From Cordilura impudica (taxonomy: Eukaryota > Arthropoda > Insecta > Diptera > Scathophagidae), in contig OY821521.1 of NCBI GenBank assembly GCA_963682025.1, positions 193,593,075-193,657,074 on the forward strand: 64,000 nucleotides of DNA. Direction: 5' to 3'. Both the position numbers and the translations under genes were made by a program. Below are positions 54,897 to 64,000 of this stretch, piece by piece. The notes under the pieces were generated by a model. It ran no database searches, had not been told where the DNA came from, and saw only the letters and a list, made by a program, of their open reading frames with translations. Position 1 is the first letter of the stretch, and every line of letters begins with the position of its first letter.

Positions 54897-55430
54897 AACA
54901 CACTTTCACACTATCACAAAATTAATGAAAATTAATGACATTTACTTGGTACTTGGCTGTAATGCACGACGACCGTGTTCACACAAATAGTTTCTGGATA
55001 ATATTTTTTTGAGCAGCAGCAGCAGTAGCAGCATAAAAAGGTTTTTGCTATTAAACTCCTTTGGGATAATTTTAAGGTTATAATAAAAAGATAATAAAGT
55101 TTAGATGGGTAATTAATGTTAGTTTCCAAAAAACCTATTTCCCAATTTTATTTGATAGATAAGAATTTTTGACATATTTTAGAAACAAAAAAAAAATTAA
55201 CATATTGTTAAAAATAAAACAAAGACAACTTCTTCTTTTTAAGTAAATATCCCAGCAAAAATAGAAGAATATGTACAAAATCAATGATCTTTTTTTAAAT
55301 ATATGAAAAAAGATTCAAAATAAGTTCCTCAGTTAACTTACAATATGATGAAATATTAAAAATTTGATCAAAAACGAAAAAACAACAAAAATCTACAATA
55401 CATAAGATATATACAATTTCTTCCAATTAT

Positions 55431-57840
55431 TCGATCTACTTGAATTATTTTTAATTTAATCGAAAAATTAAAGAAGTAAGAATTAATCGATTAAATTTTA
55501 AACCTTAATCGCTTAGTTTAGGATAACTAAAGCTCTTATTCGAATAAACTATTCTTTTTAATCAATTAATTATTAATTTATTCGAGTACTTAAAAAGTAA
55601 AACTTAGTCGATCAATCCGCTTAATATTGTAATTTTAATTGCGTATTAGAGCATGTTTTAAACTTTTCTTTGCATTATTCTAGCTTTATATTATTAGTTT
55701 TACACGAATTATTTTTAATTTATTCGTATAATTACAAATTCGATTAATCCGATTAATTTTTATAGGTCAGTCGCTTAGTTGAGTTTGTATAACTCTTCTA
55801 ACCGAATTCTCCGAGCTTTTAATAATTCGTTTTTCTCGAATAATTTTCATTTAATTATAATTTATTTATTCGAATAATTGAAATGAACTTAAAATTATTT
55901 CATAAATCTTAATTGCCTAATAAATTATATTTCAAACTCTTACTAGTATTATTGGAACTTAAAATTATTCCTCACGTTCGAATGATTTGAAATTTGTTCG
56001 AACAATTAAAACAAGTTAAAATTTTCGATTAATTTTTAAATTTTAGTCGCTTAATCGAGGATGCTTAAACCTTTTCATCATTTATTCATGCTTTGTATTA
56101 TACTTTCTACTATTTAATTTCTTCGAATAATTAAGACATGTTAAAATATTCAATTGATTCGATTAATTTTTAAATTTAAATTTATGCAAGTGATTAAAAG
56201 TATAAATTATTTATTAAATTCGCTTAATTTTAACATATTAATCACTAAATTGAGCATATCTAAATCCCTTACTATAATTATTCGAGTTTATAATTATTCG
56301 TTATACTCTAGTAATTAATAGTTTATTCAAATAACTCAAAAATAAGAATTGTTAGCAAAATTGTATTATTGCTTATGCCGGAACATTTATTAATTTATTC
56401 ATTTAATTACAATAAGCTTAAATTATCTGAATATTTTTTAAAATTTTAAATGCTTAATTGAGCTAGCCTAAATAATCATTCTAGCCTTAAATACTTCGAT
56501 TTAGTCGAATGATTTTTAACTTTTTCGTATACTTACAAAAATTGACATTTGTTCGATTAATTTATAATATAAATTTTCAATAGATTTAAAAGCATGTTTA
56601 AATGTTTTACTCAAATTATTTGTGCATTAAATTACTTGCGATGATCCTTGAATTATTCGAATGATTCTTGAATTATTCCAATAAGTACAAACAGCTTGGA
56701 ATTATACGATTAATTTTTAACATTTAATCGCTTAATTATTTAATTTTATCGCATAATCGATTAAAACGATTATTATGTAAATGTGAATCTATGAAGCGTG
56801 CGTGTTCAAATTTTTAAATCGAATTATTTCAGCATTAGATTATTCGTTTTATTGATCAATTTTTAATTTATTCGAATAATTAAGAAAATGTTTAAATTAA
56901 TTTACTAATTCGCTTAATTTATAATGTTAGTGGCTTTATTGAGCTTGTTTTAATCTCTTTCTCGAATTGTATGAGCCCTAAAATATTCGTTATAGTCCAG
57001 TAATTTCAAATTTATTCGAATGACTATATAAAGTTAAAATTGTTCGATACATTTTTAAAACTTTAATACCTTAACTAAGCTTGTTAGAATCTCTTGATCG
57101 AATCATGTAGGTTTTATACTATTCGAGATATTTTATTCGAATATATTCAAATTATTCTAGCACTAAAAATTATTCCTGTTACTGCAATAATTTTTAATTA
57201 ATCAAAAAGTGAAAATTATTTTATTGATTCTTTTAGTTCGCTTAATTTTGAAATTTTAATCGCTTTATTAAGATCCTACATAATTTTTTAAGTTATTCGT
57301 ATAATTAAAAAGTTGAAATTATTTTATTTTATTTTTTAGTTTTAAATGCTTAATTGACCTTGCTTAAATATTTTATTCGAATTATTCTAGCCTTAAAAAA
57401 TTCGTTACATTTGACCTTTTTTCATTTATAAGTATTATTACAAAAAGTTAATATTAGTCTCTAAAATGATTAAATCATTGACTTGAATTATTGGAGTTTA
57501 TATTGGTTATACTCAAAATTTTTTTTATTCCATTCGAATAAATTAATAGCATAAAATTCGAATAATTTTTAGATTTTAGCTGCTTAAGCTAATATTTTAA
57601 ATCTCTTCATCGTAATATTCAAGTTTAATTTATTCGTTGTACTCGAACAAATTTGAAATTTGTTTGAATAATTAAAAAAGTTAAACTTTTTCGATTAATT
57701 GGATTAATTTTCCGTCAAACGTGTTTGCATCTGTAGGTTAATTAAATTAATTATTCAATTCTTCAAGCTTTAAACTATTCGTTATACTCGAATATTTTTT
57801 TATTTCTCGAATAATCCGAGAGCTTAAGGTGCTACTGTTT
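55431..57840. repeat. TTCGAATAATT satellite, block 1
   Basis: Words such as ATTCGAATAATT, CGATTAATTTTTAAATTTTA, ATCGCTTAATTGAGCTTGCT and GTTATACTCGAATAATTTTT recur in the same order every roughly 150-220 bp with heavy divergence. The short palindromic parts (TTCGAA, ATTCGAAT) make many small inverted repeats. It is non-coding. Confidence 0.8.
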
Positions 57841-57842
57841 TA

Positions 57843-58214
57843 ACTTTAACAACCAGATTCCAGCGCTCAAAATTCGAGTGCAATTTCTAGCAAATTTTAT
57901 TTCTCAACTAAGCCAATTCACAAACCAATACTTTTTTGGTGTATTATTATTGTGAATGAAGATAACTAACTCATTAACAAACACATTAACAAATTTAATA
58001 AACACACACATAGCATACGTGTAATTTTATGTATGTGTTAGTAGCAAGTTTAAATGCAATTTACTCAAAGTAAAGGAAAAACAAAAAAAATCTGTAAATC
58101 TGTGAACAGCTGAAAAGAAATACCTTTCAAATAATATGCATTTGGTCCAAATCGGGATAAACGGTAGACCAAAACATCGGTAACAAGAAATCAGCTAGCC
58201 TATTGATATTATAT
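57843..58214 (+). repeat. interspersed repeat family A, copy 14
   Basis: A complete short-form copy inserted in the satellite: CCAGATTCCAGCGCTCAAAA at the left, AGAAATCAGCTAGCCTATTG at the right. A short TA tract follows. Confidence 0.85.
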
Positions 58215-58224
58215 ATATATATAT

Positions 58225-59045
58225 TATAATTTGAATTGTAAGAAATATCAAATAAAATAAAAAATTGAAATTAATATTTTTCGAACAATTTAAAAAAAAT
58301 TAAAATATTGGTTTAATTCGCTTTGTTTTGAAACATTAATCGCTTGGTGGAGCTTGATTAAATCTAATACTCAAATTATTCGAGTTTATATTATTCGTTA
58401 CATTCAATCAATTTTTTATTTCGCTAGAATAAATTGATCGAATACAATTCGAATAATTTTTAGATTTTAATCTCTTACTCGAATTACTTGGTCTTGATAT
58501 TTTACTCGAATAAATTTTAAATATATTAAAATGATTAGAAAATGTATAAATTATTCGATAAATTTTAAATTTTTATCGCACATATTGGAATTTTACTCGA
58601 ATAAATTTTATATTCAATAATAATATTCAAATAATAAGAAAAACTTTAAATTATTCGATTAACTCAATTATTTTTTTTTAAATATTAATCGCTTTGTTGA
58701 ACACGGTTATATCTTTGATTACAATTTTCTCGAATAACTAAAGCAAGTTAAACTTTTCGATTATTTTTATATATTTTTAACTGAGCTTCTTTAGCTTTCT
58801 TACTCGAATTATTCGAATTTGTCTTAATTTATTCGAATAATTATCAAATATTCGATTAACTGGATTAATTTATAATTGCTTAATTGAGCTATTAATAATT
58901 TCCAATTTATTCGAATAGTCCAAGAATTTTTAGGTATACGATTAAATCGATTAATTTTTAATAGCTTAATTGAGCTTGCTCGAATTAGTCGAACTTTAAT
59001 TTATTCAAATAACTTTTAATTTACTAATCATTTAATTTTTTTTTT
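58225..59045. repeat. TTCGAATAATT satellite, block 2
   Basis: Same words and order as block 1, resuming after the family A insertion. Confidence 0.8.
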
Positions 59046-59049
59046 CAAT

Positions 59050-60040
59050 TTTTAATTTAATATGGCCTACAAGGGAGCCATTGTAATTATGCTTAGCTTT
59101 CTATTTTTTTTTTTGCTGGGTTCAGTTAAGCTCTAACTAGCATTAAAATAGTTATGTTTGACTTTGCCCAGAAGACAATTTGGCTAAGTCGTAAATCTGG
59201 GTTTAGTCATAAAGTTGTTTTTTTTCTGTCTAACTTAACCTAAAAACAGGTGCCAAAATATTCAAATGATAAATATAAACTATTGTACCCATGTCATTTT
59301 CTTGTCAGACATTCGTCCTTATTATATAAAAACGTAGAGATCATTAAAATTTTAATAAATATTTCCAACTAACTGGAAATTTACTTCGAAGCCTTTGTGG
59401 GCCAACGCAACAAAGTAGACCCCAACACAAGTATTTCTGTTTATGTATGTATGTGCAAGTGTTAATTATAAGCTAATGTTTGTACAACCTTCAGAGCTGT
59501 CATTGTTTTGTGTGCCTATACGGGGCTTCAAAAACTCGTACATAACACACACACGGATTTCTAGTTACTTGTCTAAGGCCTGGCATATTATTGTACAAGT
59601 GTGAGTTTTAAGTTTCAAATTTTCTGTTTATCAATGTCAATATGTTAGTTTGTAGTCAGTCTCTCTCTCTCTACCCACGTTAAAGTTACATTACAGTGTG
59701 AGTAAAGAACATGATATTTAGTTTACTTCGTGGTGGAGGTGGTGGTGATGGTAGTGGTAGTAATAATAATGATTTACTATATGTATGGGTACAACAACAG
59801 AATCATTTAACTATTTTTAATGGGAATACATTGATTTCATTTAATAATTTTAGAATGCATTAATTTATTGTAGTTAAGGGATAAATAGTTTGGCTAAGCC
59901 CAAAAAGACAATGCTGTAGAGATTTTTAGAAAAAAGATTTCCAATAAAATCAATATAACGCAAAAATGGTTTAAATGATTATAAATTTTGTTTTTCAAAA
60001 TATTCTCCATTATAAGGAATACACTTTATCAAATTAAATT
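59050..60040. other. intergenic DNA
   Basis: Fairly complex sequence with a (CT)n tract at 59659-59674 and GGTGGT-type words near 59732-59760. No ORF or repeat family was recognised. Confidence 0.4.
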
Positions 60041-60045
60041 AAATT

Positions 60046-60892
60046 TGCACCAAGGTTTGTCCTATTGGATAGTAGTTTAGACACATTTTTTTAAAAAAAT
60101 AGTTATGTTATAAATGTATCTAATGTGATTAAGATTAAATTTATCAAATTATTTATCTGTTTATTTTTATTATTATCATTATTATATATTAATTAAATTA
60201 TTATTACAAATAAAAAATAAATAATTTTTCAACATTTCTATAGAAAAAAAGAGATTTTTTCCTGAGGTTAACTAACATATTGCGGGTATTACAGTATTGA
60301 GGGTATGAAATTTTAGTTAGATATGTTATAGACCGTCGGAAAGGTTAATTTGTCTAGTTTCTCAGTATATGCTTTATTTATAAGCTTTTAGAAACACTTA
60401 CACACTAATAAGAAAAAATTAAAATTAGTGCATATGGTAAAAATTGAAAAATCGTTGTCTTGAGTTACAAAACATTTTTTTTGTTAGATATCCCACTCGC
60501 ATCCCACTAAGCAACCAAAAAGTTCTTAAAGAAAAAAATCGAAGCTTTCTTTTGAGCAAAAAAAAAAAAAAATAAAATTTTCCTTTTTTAGAAAAAAAGT
60601 AAAAAAGAATTCTTGATTTTGCAAAAAAAAATCTAAAATTTTATTTACTTGTTTTAAAAGATATAGCTATCCTAAATATTTGGGACAAATTTTGCTAAGA
60701 ACAATAGGTAAAAAGTTACATGGATGAGAACAAACCACCTGTTTGGCCAAAATGTAAAATTTTGACCCCCTCTAACTCAGAGTGCTCTACACCAATCTTG
60801 TTGAAAAATTGTGTCTACCTACTATCTAATAACCTTGGTGCAAATTTCATCGGTTTCAAAAGTTGGATCACTTAAAATAAAACACCCCATAT
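60046..60892 (-). mobile_element. long-inverted-repeat element (family D), copy 2
   Basis: A short part of one arm (60046-60091: AATTTGCACCAAGGTTTGTC, GTAGTTTAGACACA), a central part (60120-60425) and most of the other arm (60430-60892: CGTTGTCTTGAGTTACAAAA, AGATATCCCACTCGCATCCC) are present. The central part is the reverse complement of 10905-11215 of copy 1, and it lacks the coding remnant. This copy therefore defines a short, non-coding form of the family. Confidence 0.75.
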
Positions 60893-61060
60893 GTGTTATA
60901 TACTTTTTTATAATTGCAATTCGTTTAGCTCAAGTAAAGACGTTATATTTCAAAGAGAAATTTTCGAAATAAAATTTCAAATTTCATTGCTACATGCTCA
61001 AAGTTATTAGCGACATATCGGCGAAACTTTATAAAAAAAATGAAAAAATTAAAATTTTTT

Positions 61061-61195
61061 TAAGATTTCATTCGCACAAATATTGACTAAGGAAGTAAGG
61101 AACCTTTGGAGGCTTTTATATACTGGCCTAGGACTGGTAGCAGGAATGGGAATTTCTCACTCCCCAGAATGGCGGTTCCACTGTGTAATTAATAA
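61061..61195 (+). repeat. duplicated block flanking a satellite piece, unit 1
   Basis: AAGATTTCATTCGCACAAAT, CTTTGGAGGCTTTTATATAC, TGGCCTAGGACTGGTAGCA, AATTTCTCACTCCCCAGAAT recur at 61555-61670. The unit is about 120-135 bp. Confidence 0.75.
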
Positions 61196-61545
61196 ATTTT
61201 AATAGCTCACTTTAGCATGCTTAAATCTCGTATTCGATATATTCTAGCACTAAAAAATTTGCTATATTCGAAAAATTTTCGATTAAATCGCTTAGTTTTG
61301 AAATTTTAATAATTTAATTGAGCTTGATTAAGTCTTTAACTCAAATTACTCGATTTTATGTTATTCGTTATACTCAAAACTTTTGTATTTTATTCGTATA
61401 AATTAATCGAATAAAATTCGAATCATTTTTAGATTTTAGTTTCTCGAATTACTTGGGCTATAGATTTTTCCCGAATTAATTTTAAAATATATTCGAATAA
61501 TTAGAAAATATGTAATTTATTCCATTCATTCAACAAATTTTAAAA
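61196..61545. repeat. TTCGAATAATT satellite, block 3
   Basis: About 350 bp of the same satellite words as at 55431-59045, lying exactly between the two copies of the duplicated block. Confidence 0.75.
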
Positions 61546-61554
61546 TTACAATTT

Positions 61555-61670
61555 TTTGAAGATTTCATTCGAACAAATTTTGGCTAAAGAATGACCTTTG
61601 GAGGTTTACTGGCCTAGTACTGGTAGCATGGAAGGAAATTTCTCACCCCCCATAATGACTGTTGCACACA
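61555..61670 (+). repeat. duplicated block flanking a satellite piece, unit 2
   Basis: AAGATTTCATTCGAACAAAT, CCTTTGGAGGTTTACTGGCC, GTACTGGTAGCATGG, ATTTCTCACCCCCCATAATG match unit 1 in direct orientation about 490 bp away. Confidence 0.75.
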
Positions 61671-61674
61671 CACA

Positions 61675-62080
61675 TTTAATCAGCGAACCAGCAAGTGTAA
61701 GAAAACCAATTACAATTGGATTTCAAATTCGTCAGCAAGACCAGAAGTATATAAAAAGTTAAATAAGTGGACTAAAATATGTTGGTCCGATGGTAGCACC
61801 AACCAAATGGCTTTCTATAGAAAGAGCCATTTAAGCAATTTTGAAAAAGTAACTTGAATTGATAACTTATTTTAACGTTGCTAAGGATAAATCGTTTACG
61901 ACGACGCTGTTAGAAACAATGCACGTACAAAGAATCCGAAAACTATATATATCGTTCGTGCCTCAACTATAATAGATTTAAACAAAATTGTGGACCATAC
62001 AAGACCTTTTGTGGAGCTAGTTAGTGAAAAGCTTAACAAATAGGATAATTGTAGACACTCGTAAATTTGGTTAATGGGAG
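61675..62080. other. intergenic DNA
   Basis: No recognised feature; somewhat less AT-rich than the following repeat. Confidence 0.4.
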
Positions 62081-62081
62081 G

Positions 62082-63012
62082 AATTTTGACAATAATAATA
62101 GTTTTATTAATAATATTGACAACAACAAAAATTTTGACAATAATAATAATTTTGTCAATAATATTAACAGCAATAATAATTTTGACAATGTCAATATTTT
62201 TGTTAGTAATATTGACAATAATATTAATTTTGTTAATGATATTGGCAACAATAGTAATGTTGACAATAATAATAATTTTGACAATTATGCTTGCAGTAAT
62301 AATTATTTTAACGGTAATATTGACAATAATAATAATTTTGACAATTGTAATAATTTTGGCAATAATATTGACAATAATAATAATAATTTTGACATTAATG
62401 ACAATTTTGACAACAAAATACACAATAACAATAATTTTGATAATAATATTGAAAATAGTAAAAATTTTGAGAATGATATTGACAATTATAACAATTTGGA
62501 CAGTAATATTGACAAGAAAAATAATAACTTTGACAATAATAATGAGAATAATAATTATTTTGGCAATAATATTGACAATATTAATAATTTTGATAACAGT
62601 ATTGACAACAGTATTGATAATAATAATAATTTTGTCAGTAATATTGAGAATAATTATAACTTTGATAATAATATTGACAACAATAATAATTTTGATAATA
62701 ATATTGGCAACGATATTGACAATAATAACAATTTTGACAATAATATTGACAATAATAATATTTTTGGCAATATTACTGTCAAAAATATTGTCAATAATAA
62801 TAATGATGACAATAATAATAATTTTGACAGTAATAATTAAATTATAACACTTTTGATAATAATATTGACAATAATAATTTTGGCAATAATATTGACAGTA
62901 CTATAAAATTTGACAATAATATTGACAACAATAGCAATTTTAACAATAATATTAATAATAATGATAATATTGACAGTATTATTGACAATAATATTAAGTT
63001 TGACAATAACAT
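62082..63012. repeat. 27-bp tandem repeat (AATAATAATTTTGACAATAA core)
   Basis: The unit alternates AATAATAATTTTGAC and AATAATATTGAC and has a period close to 27 bp, a multiple of three, so frames stay open. Read forward from 62067 it gives 257 codons of (N)nFDNNIDNNN repeats; the next frame from 62074 gives another 257 codons of Ile/Leu/Thr repeats; the reverse strand gives 175 codons. All three are products of the period rather than evidence for a gene. The last 180 bp are more decayed and contain stops. Confidence 0.85.
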
Positions 63013-63024
63013 GTTAATTGAGTT

Positions 63025-63216
63025 AAGAAAATAAAATTAATAAAAATTTCTTTACTCAGCTTGAAAAAACTAGATTCAGAACGGATTTATTTGGGTTTAA
63101 GTATGTACATGTACCTTCAACAAATGAGTCAATGAAATAAAATTTTTTAAATTATCAAATCTCGTTGTGGATGTATTGACTTATCATTTTTCAAAGGTTG
63201 AAGTCGAAAAAATTTC
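63025..63216. other. AT-rich spacer
   Basis: Nothing recognised. Confidence 0.4.
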
Positions 63217-63917
63217 AATTTTATTATTTTTTATAAAAATCTTATTTTCGATCTTTATCAATTTAATGATTGAGTTTGAAATTGTTCAGGCTCAAGATCA
63301 AATGTTTTTACTTTAAATAAAGTAAAAGCATTAGCACATTTGTTTCAAAAATTGATCTATGTATATTCTGCATGACAGGTTATACAGCTGTTTCGGGAAG
63401 AGTCACCAACCCTCATCAGTAACCAAAAGCAGTAGATAGTTTGTTTGGTAAAAAGTTAAATTCATATATATTTGCTGAAAACAACCAAATGAGAATTCAA
63501 GCAAAAGTTATACTATTTAAGCCTCTTCCAATATAACAAACTAAAAATAGAACAACTTTGAAACAAATATGATTGTAGCGAGTACACATTGCATACTACA
63601 ATATACATGTTTGTTTTTGTCTTGAAAAAACAAGAAAAACAATTTGTTTTTGCTAAACTTACATTTAGCGTTAACGGCGTGCCCTCCGTATTTTTAATTT
63701 TATTATTTTTTATAAAAATCTTATTTTCGATCTTTATCAATTTAATGATTGAGTTTGAAATTGTTCAGGCTCAAGATCAAATGTTTTTACTTTAAATAAA
63801 GTATAACCTGTCATGCAGAATATACATAGATCAATTTTTGAAACAAATGTGCTAATGCTTTTACTTTATTTAAAGTAAAAACATTTGATCTTGAGCCTGA
63901 ACAATTTCAAACTCAAT
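63217..63917 (+). mobile_element. family B inverted-repeat element with an internal duplicate of its end
   Basis: The left arm (TCTTATTTTCGATCTTTATC, AATTTAATGATTGAGTTTGA, TTGTTCAGGCTCAAGATCAA, ACAGCTGTTTCGGG) is inverted in the right arm at 63806-63917. The first 112 bp (63217-63329) are repeated nearly without change at 63694-63805, next to the right arm. This makes 63694-63917 a compact palindrome that could be a separate, deleted short copy inserted in the larger one. Two short ORFs inside have no domain. Confidence 0.75.
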
Positions 63918-64000
63918 CGAAAAAATTTCTTTAAAAATAATATAAAGAATAAAATGTCCTTAAACACTGTAATATATATGGTCTAGAGATGACGAAGAAA
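63918..64000. other. AT-rich edge of the window
   Basis: Nothing recognised. Confidence 0.4.

Larger units (their letters stand above)
53910..55430. other. mixed-complexity intergenic DNA with microsatellites
   Basis: It contains a 71-nt hairpin (54501-54571), (GT)n at 54787-54800, (AC)8 at 54881-54896 and an AGC-rich tract at 55012-55033. No gene was recognised. It is one of the more unique parts of the window. Confidence 0.5.

Noticed and set aside
62067..62840. 257-codon forward ORF rich in Asn, Phe and Asp
   Set aside because: It lies wholly in a 27-bp tandem repeat that is open in another forward frame and on the reverse strand. There is no start context, domain or promoter to favour one frame.

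Overview
The window looks like AT-rich, non-coding chromatin of a dipteran fly, probably a calyptrate fly. The reasons are: a trypsin-type protease gene with a fly-style TATA box and start context; Jockey-, mariner- and piggyBac-like transposon remains; and dispersed repeats with GGAC/GTCY tetranucleotides like the mini-me/INE-1-type repeats of flies. The species assignment is inference. There is one convincing intact gene in 64 kb, a secreted trypsin-like serine protease at 13803-14699 with its own TATA box and poly(A) signal. Almost everything else is mobile-element debris or tandem repeat. No tRNA, rRNA, CRISPR array or prokaryotic gene was recognised.

Layout. 0-5 kb: AT-rich DNA with a (TA)n tract, an INE-1/mini-me-like repeat and the first copy of an interspersed repeat called family A here. 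5-10 kb: a degenerate minisatellite (core GTACCTTTTCTTAAAA) interrupted by two family A copies, another INE-1-like repeat and a broken mariner that carries half of a family B inverted-repeat element. 10.46-12.33 kb: a long-inverted-repeat element (family D) enclosing a reverse-strand coding remnant. 13.7-14.8 kb: the protease gene. 15.6-19.5 kb: a CAAAATCG-type minisatellite with family A copies. 22.2-23.9 kb: a family B element split by a giant palindromic element (family C). 24-25.4 kb: a second GTACCTTTT array with a higher-order period, followed by a reverse-transcriptase tail. 26.8-28.5 kb: an AAAATGAAAA array that appears to have grown inside another repeat. 30.2-31.1 kb: a wrecked non-LTR retrotransposon. 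33.3-35.8 kb: a second CAAAATCG array with a roughly 300-bp higher-order unit. 36.6-39.1 kb: a third GTACCTTTT array, in the opposite orientation, with a fold-back element inside. 40.7-45.2 kb: a divergent repeat cluster split by a 5'-truncated Jockey-like element, then a short TIR element and a GGAC-bearing repeat. 47.35-49.73 kb: a fuller family C palindrome with a TTAA-flanked piggyBac-like MITE at its centre. 50.6-53.9 kb: a decayed non-LTR element between family A copies. 55.4-61.5 kb: a TTCGAATAATT satellite interrupted by family A and by a second family D copy. 62.08-63.02 kb: a 27-bp repeat open in several frames on both strands. 63.2-63.9 kb: another family B copy.

The parts do not form a pathway. 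The useful signal is the nesting order, which gives relative ages: family C in B, piggyBac MITE in C, B in mariner, Jockey in an old repeat, family A in satellites. The arrays also share cores across distant loci, which suggests that sequences inside or beside transposons were repeatedly turned into tandem arrays. Coordinates of repeats were read by eye and are good to about 5-30 bp unless a terminal dinucleotide is named.
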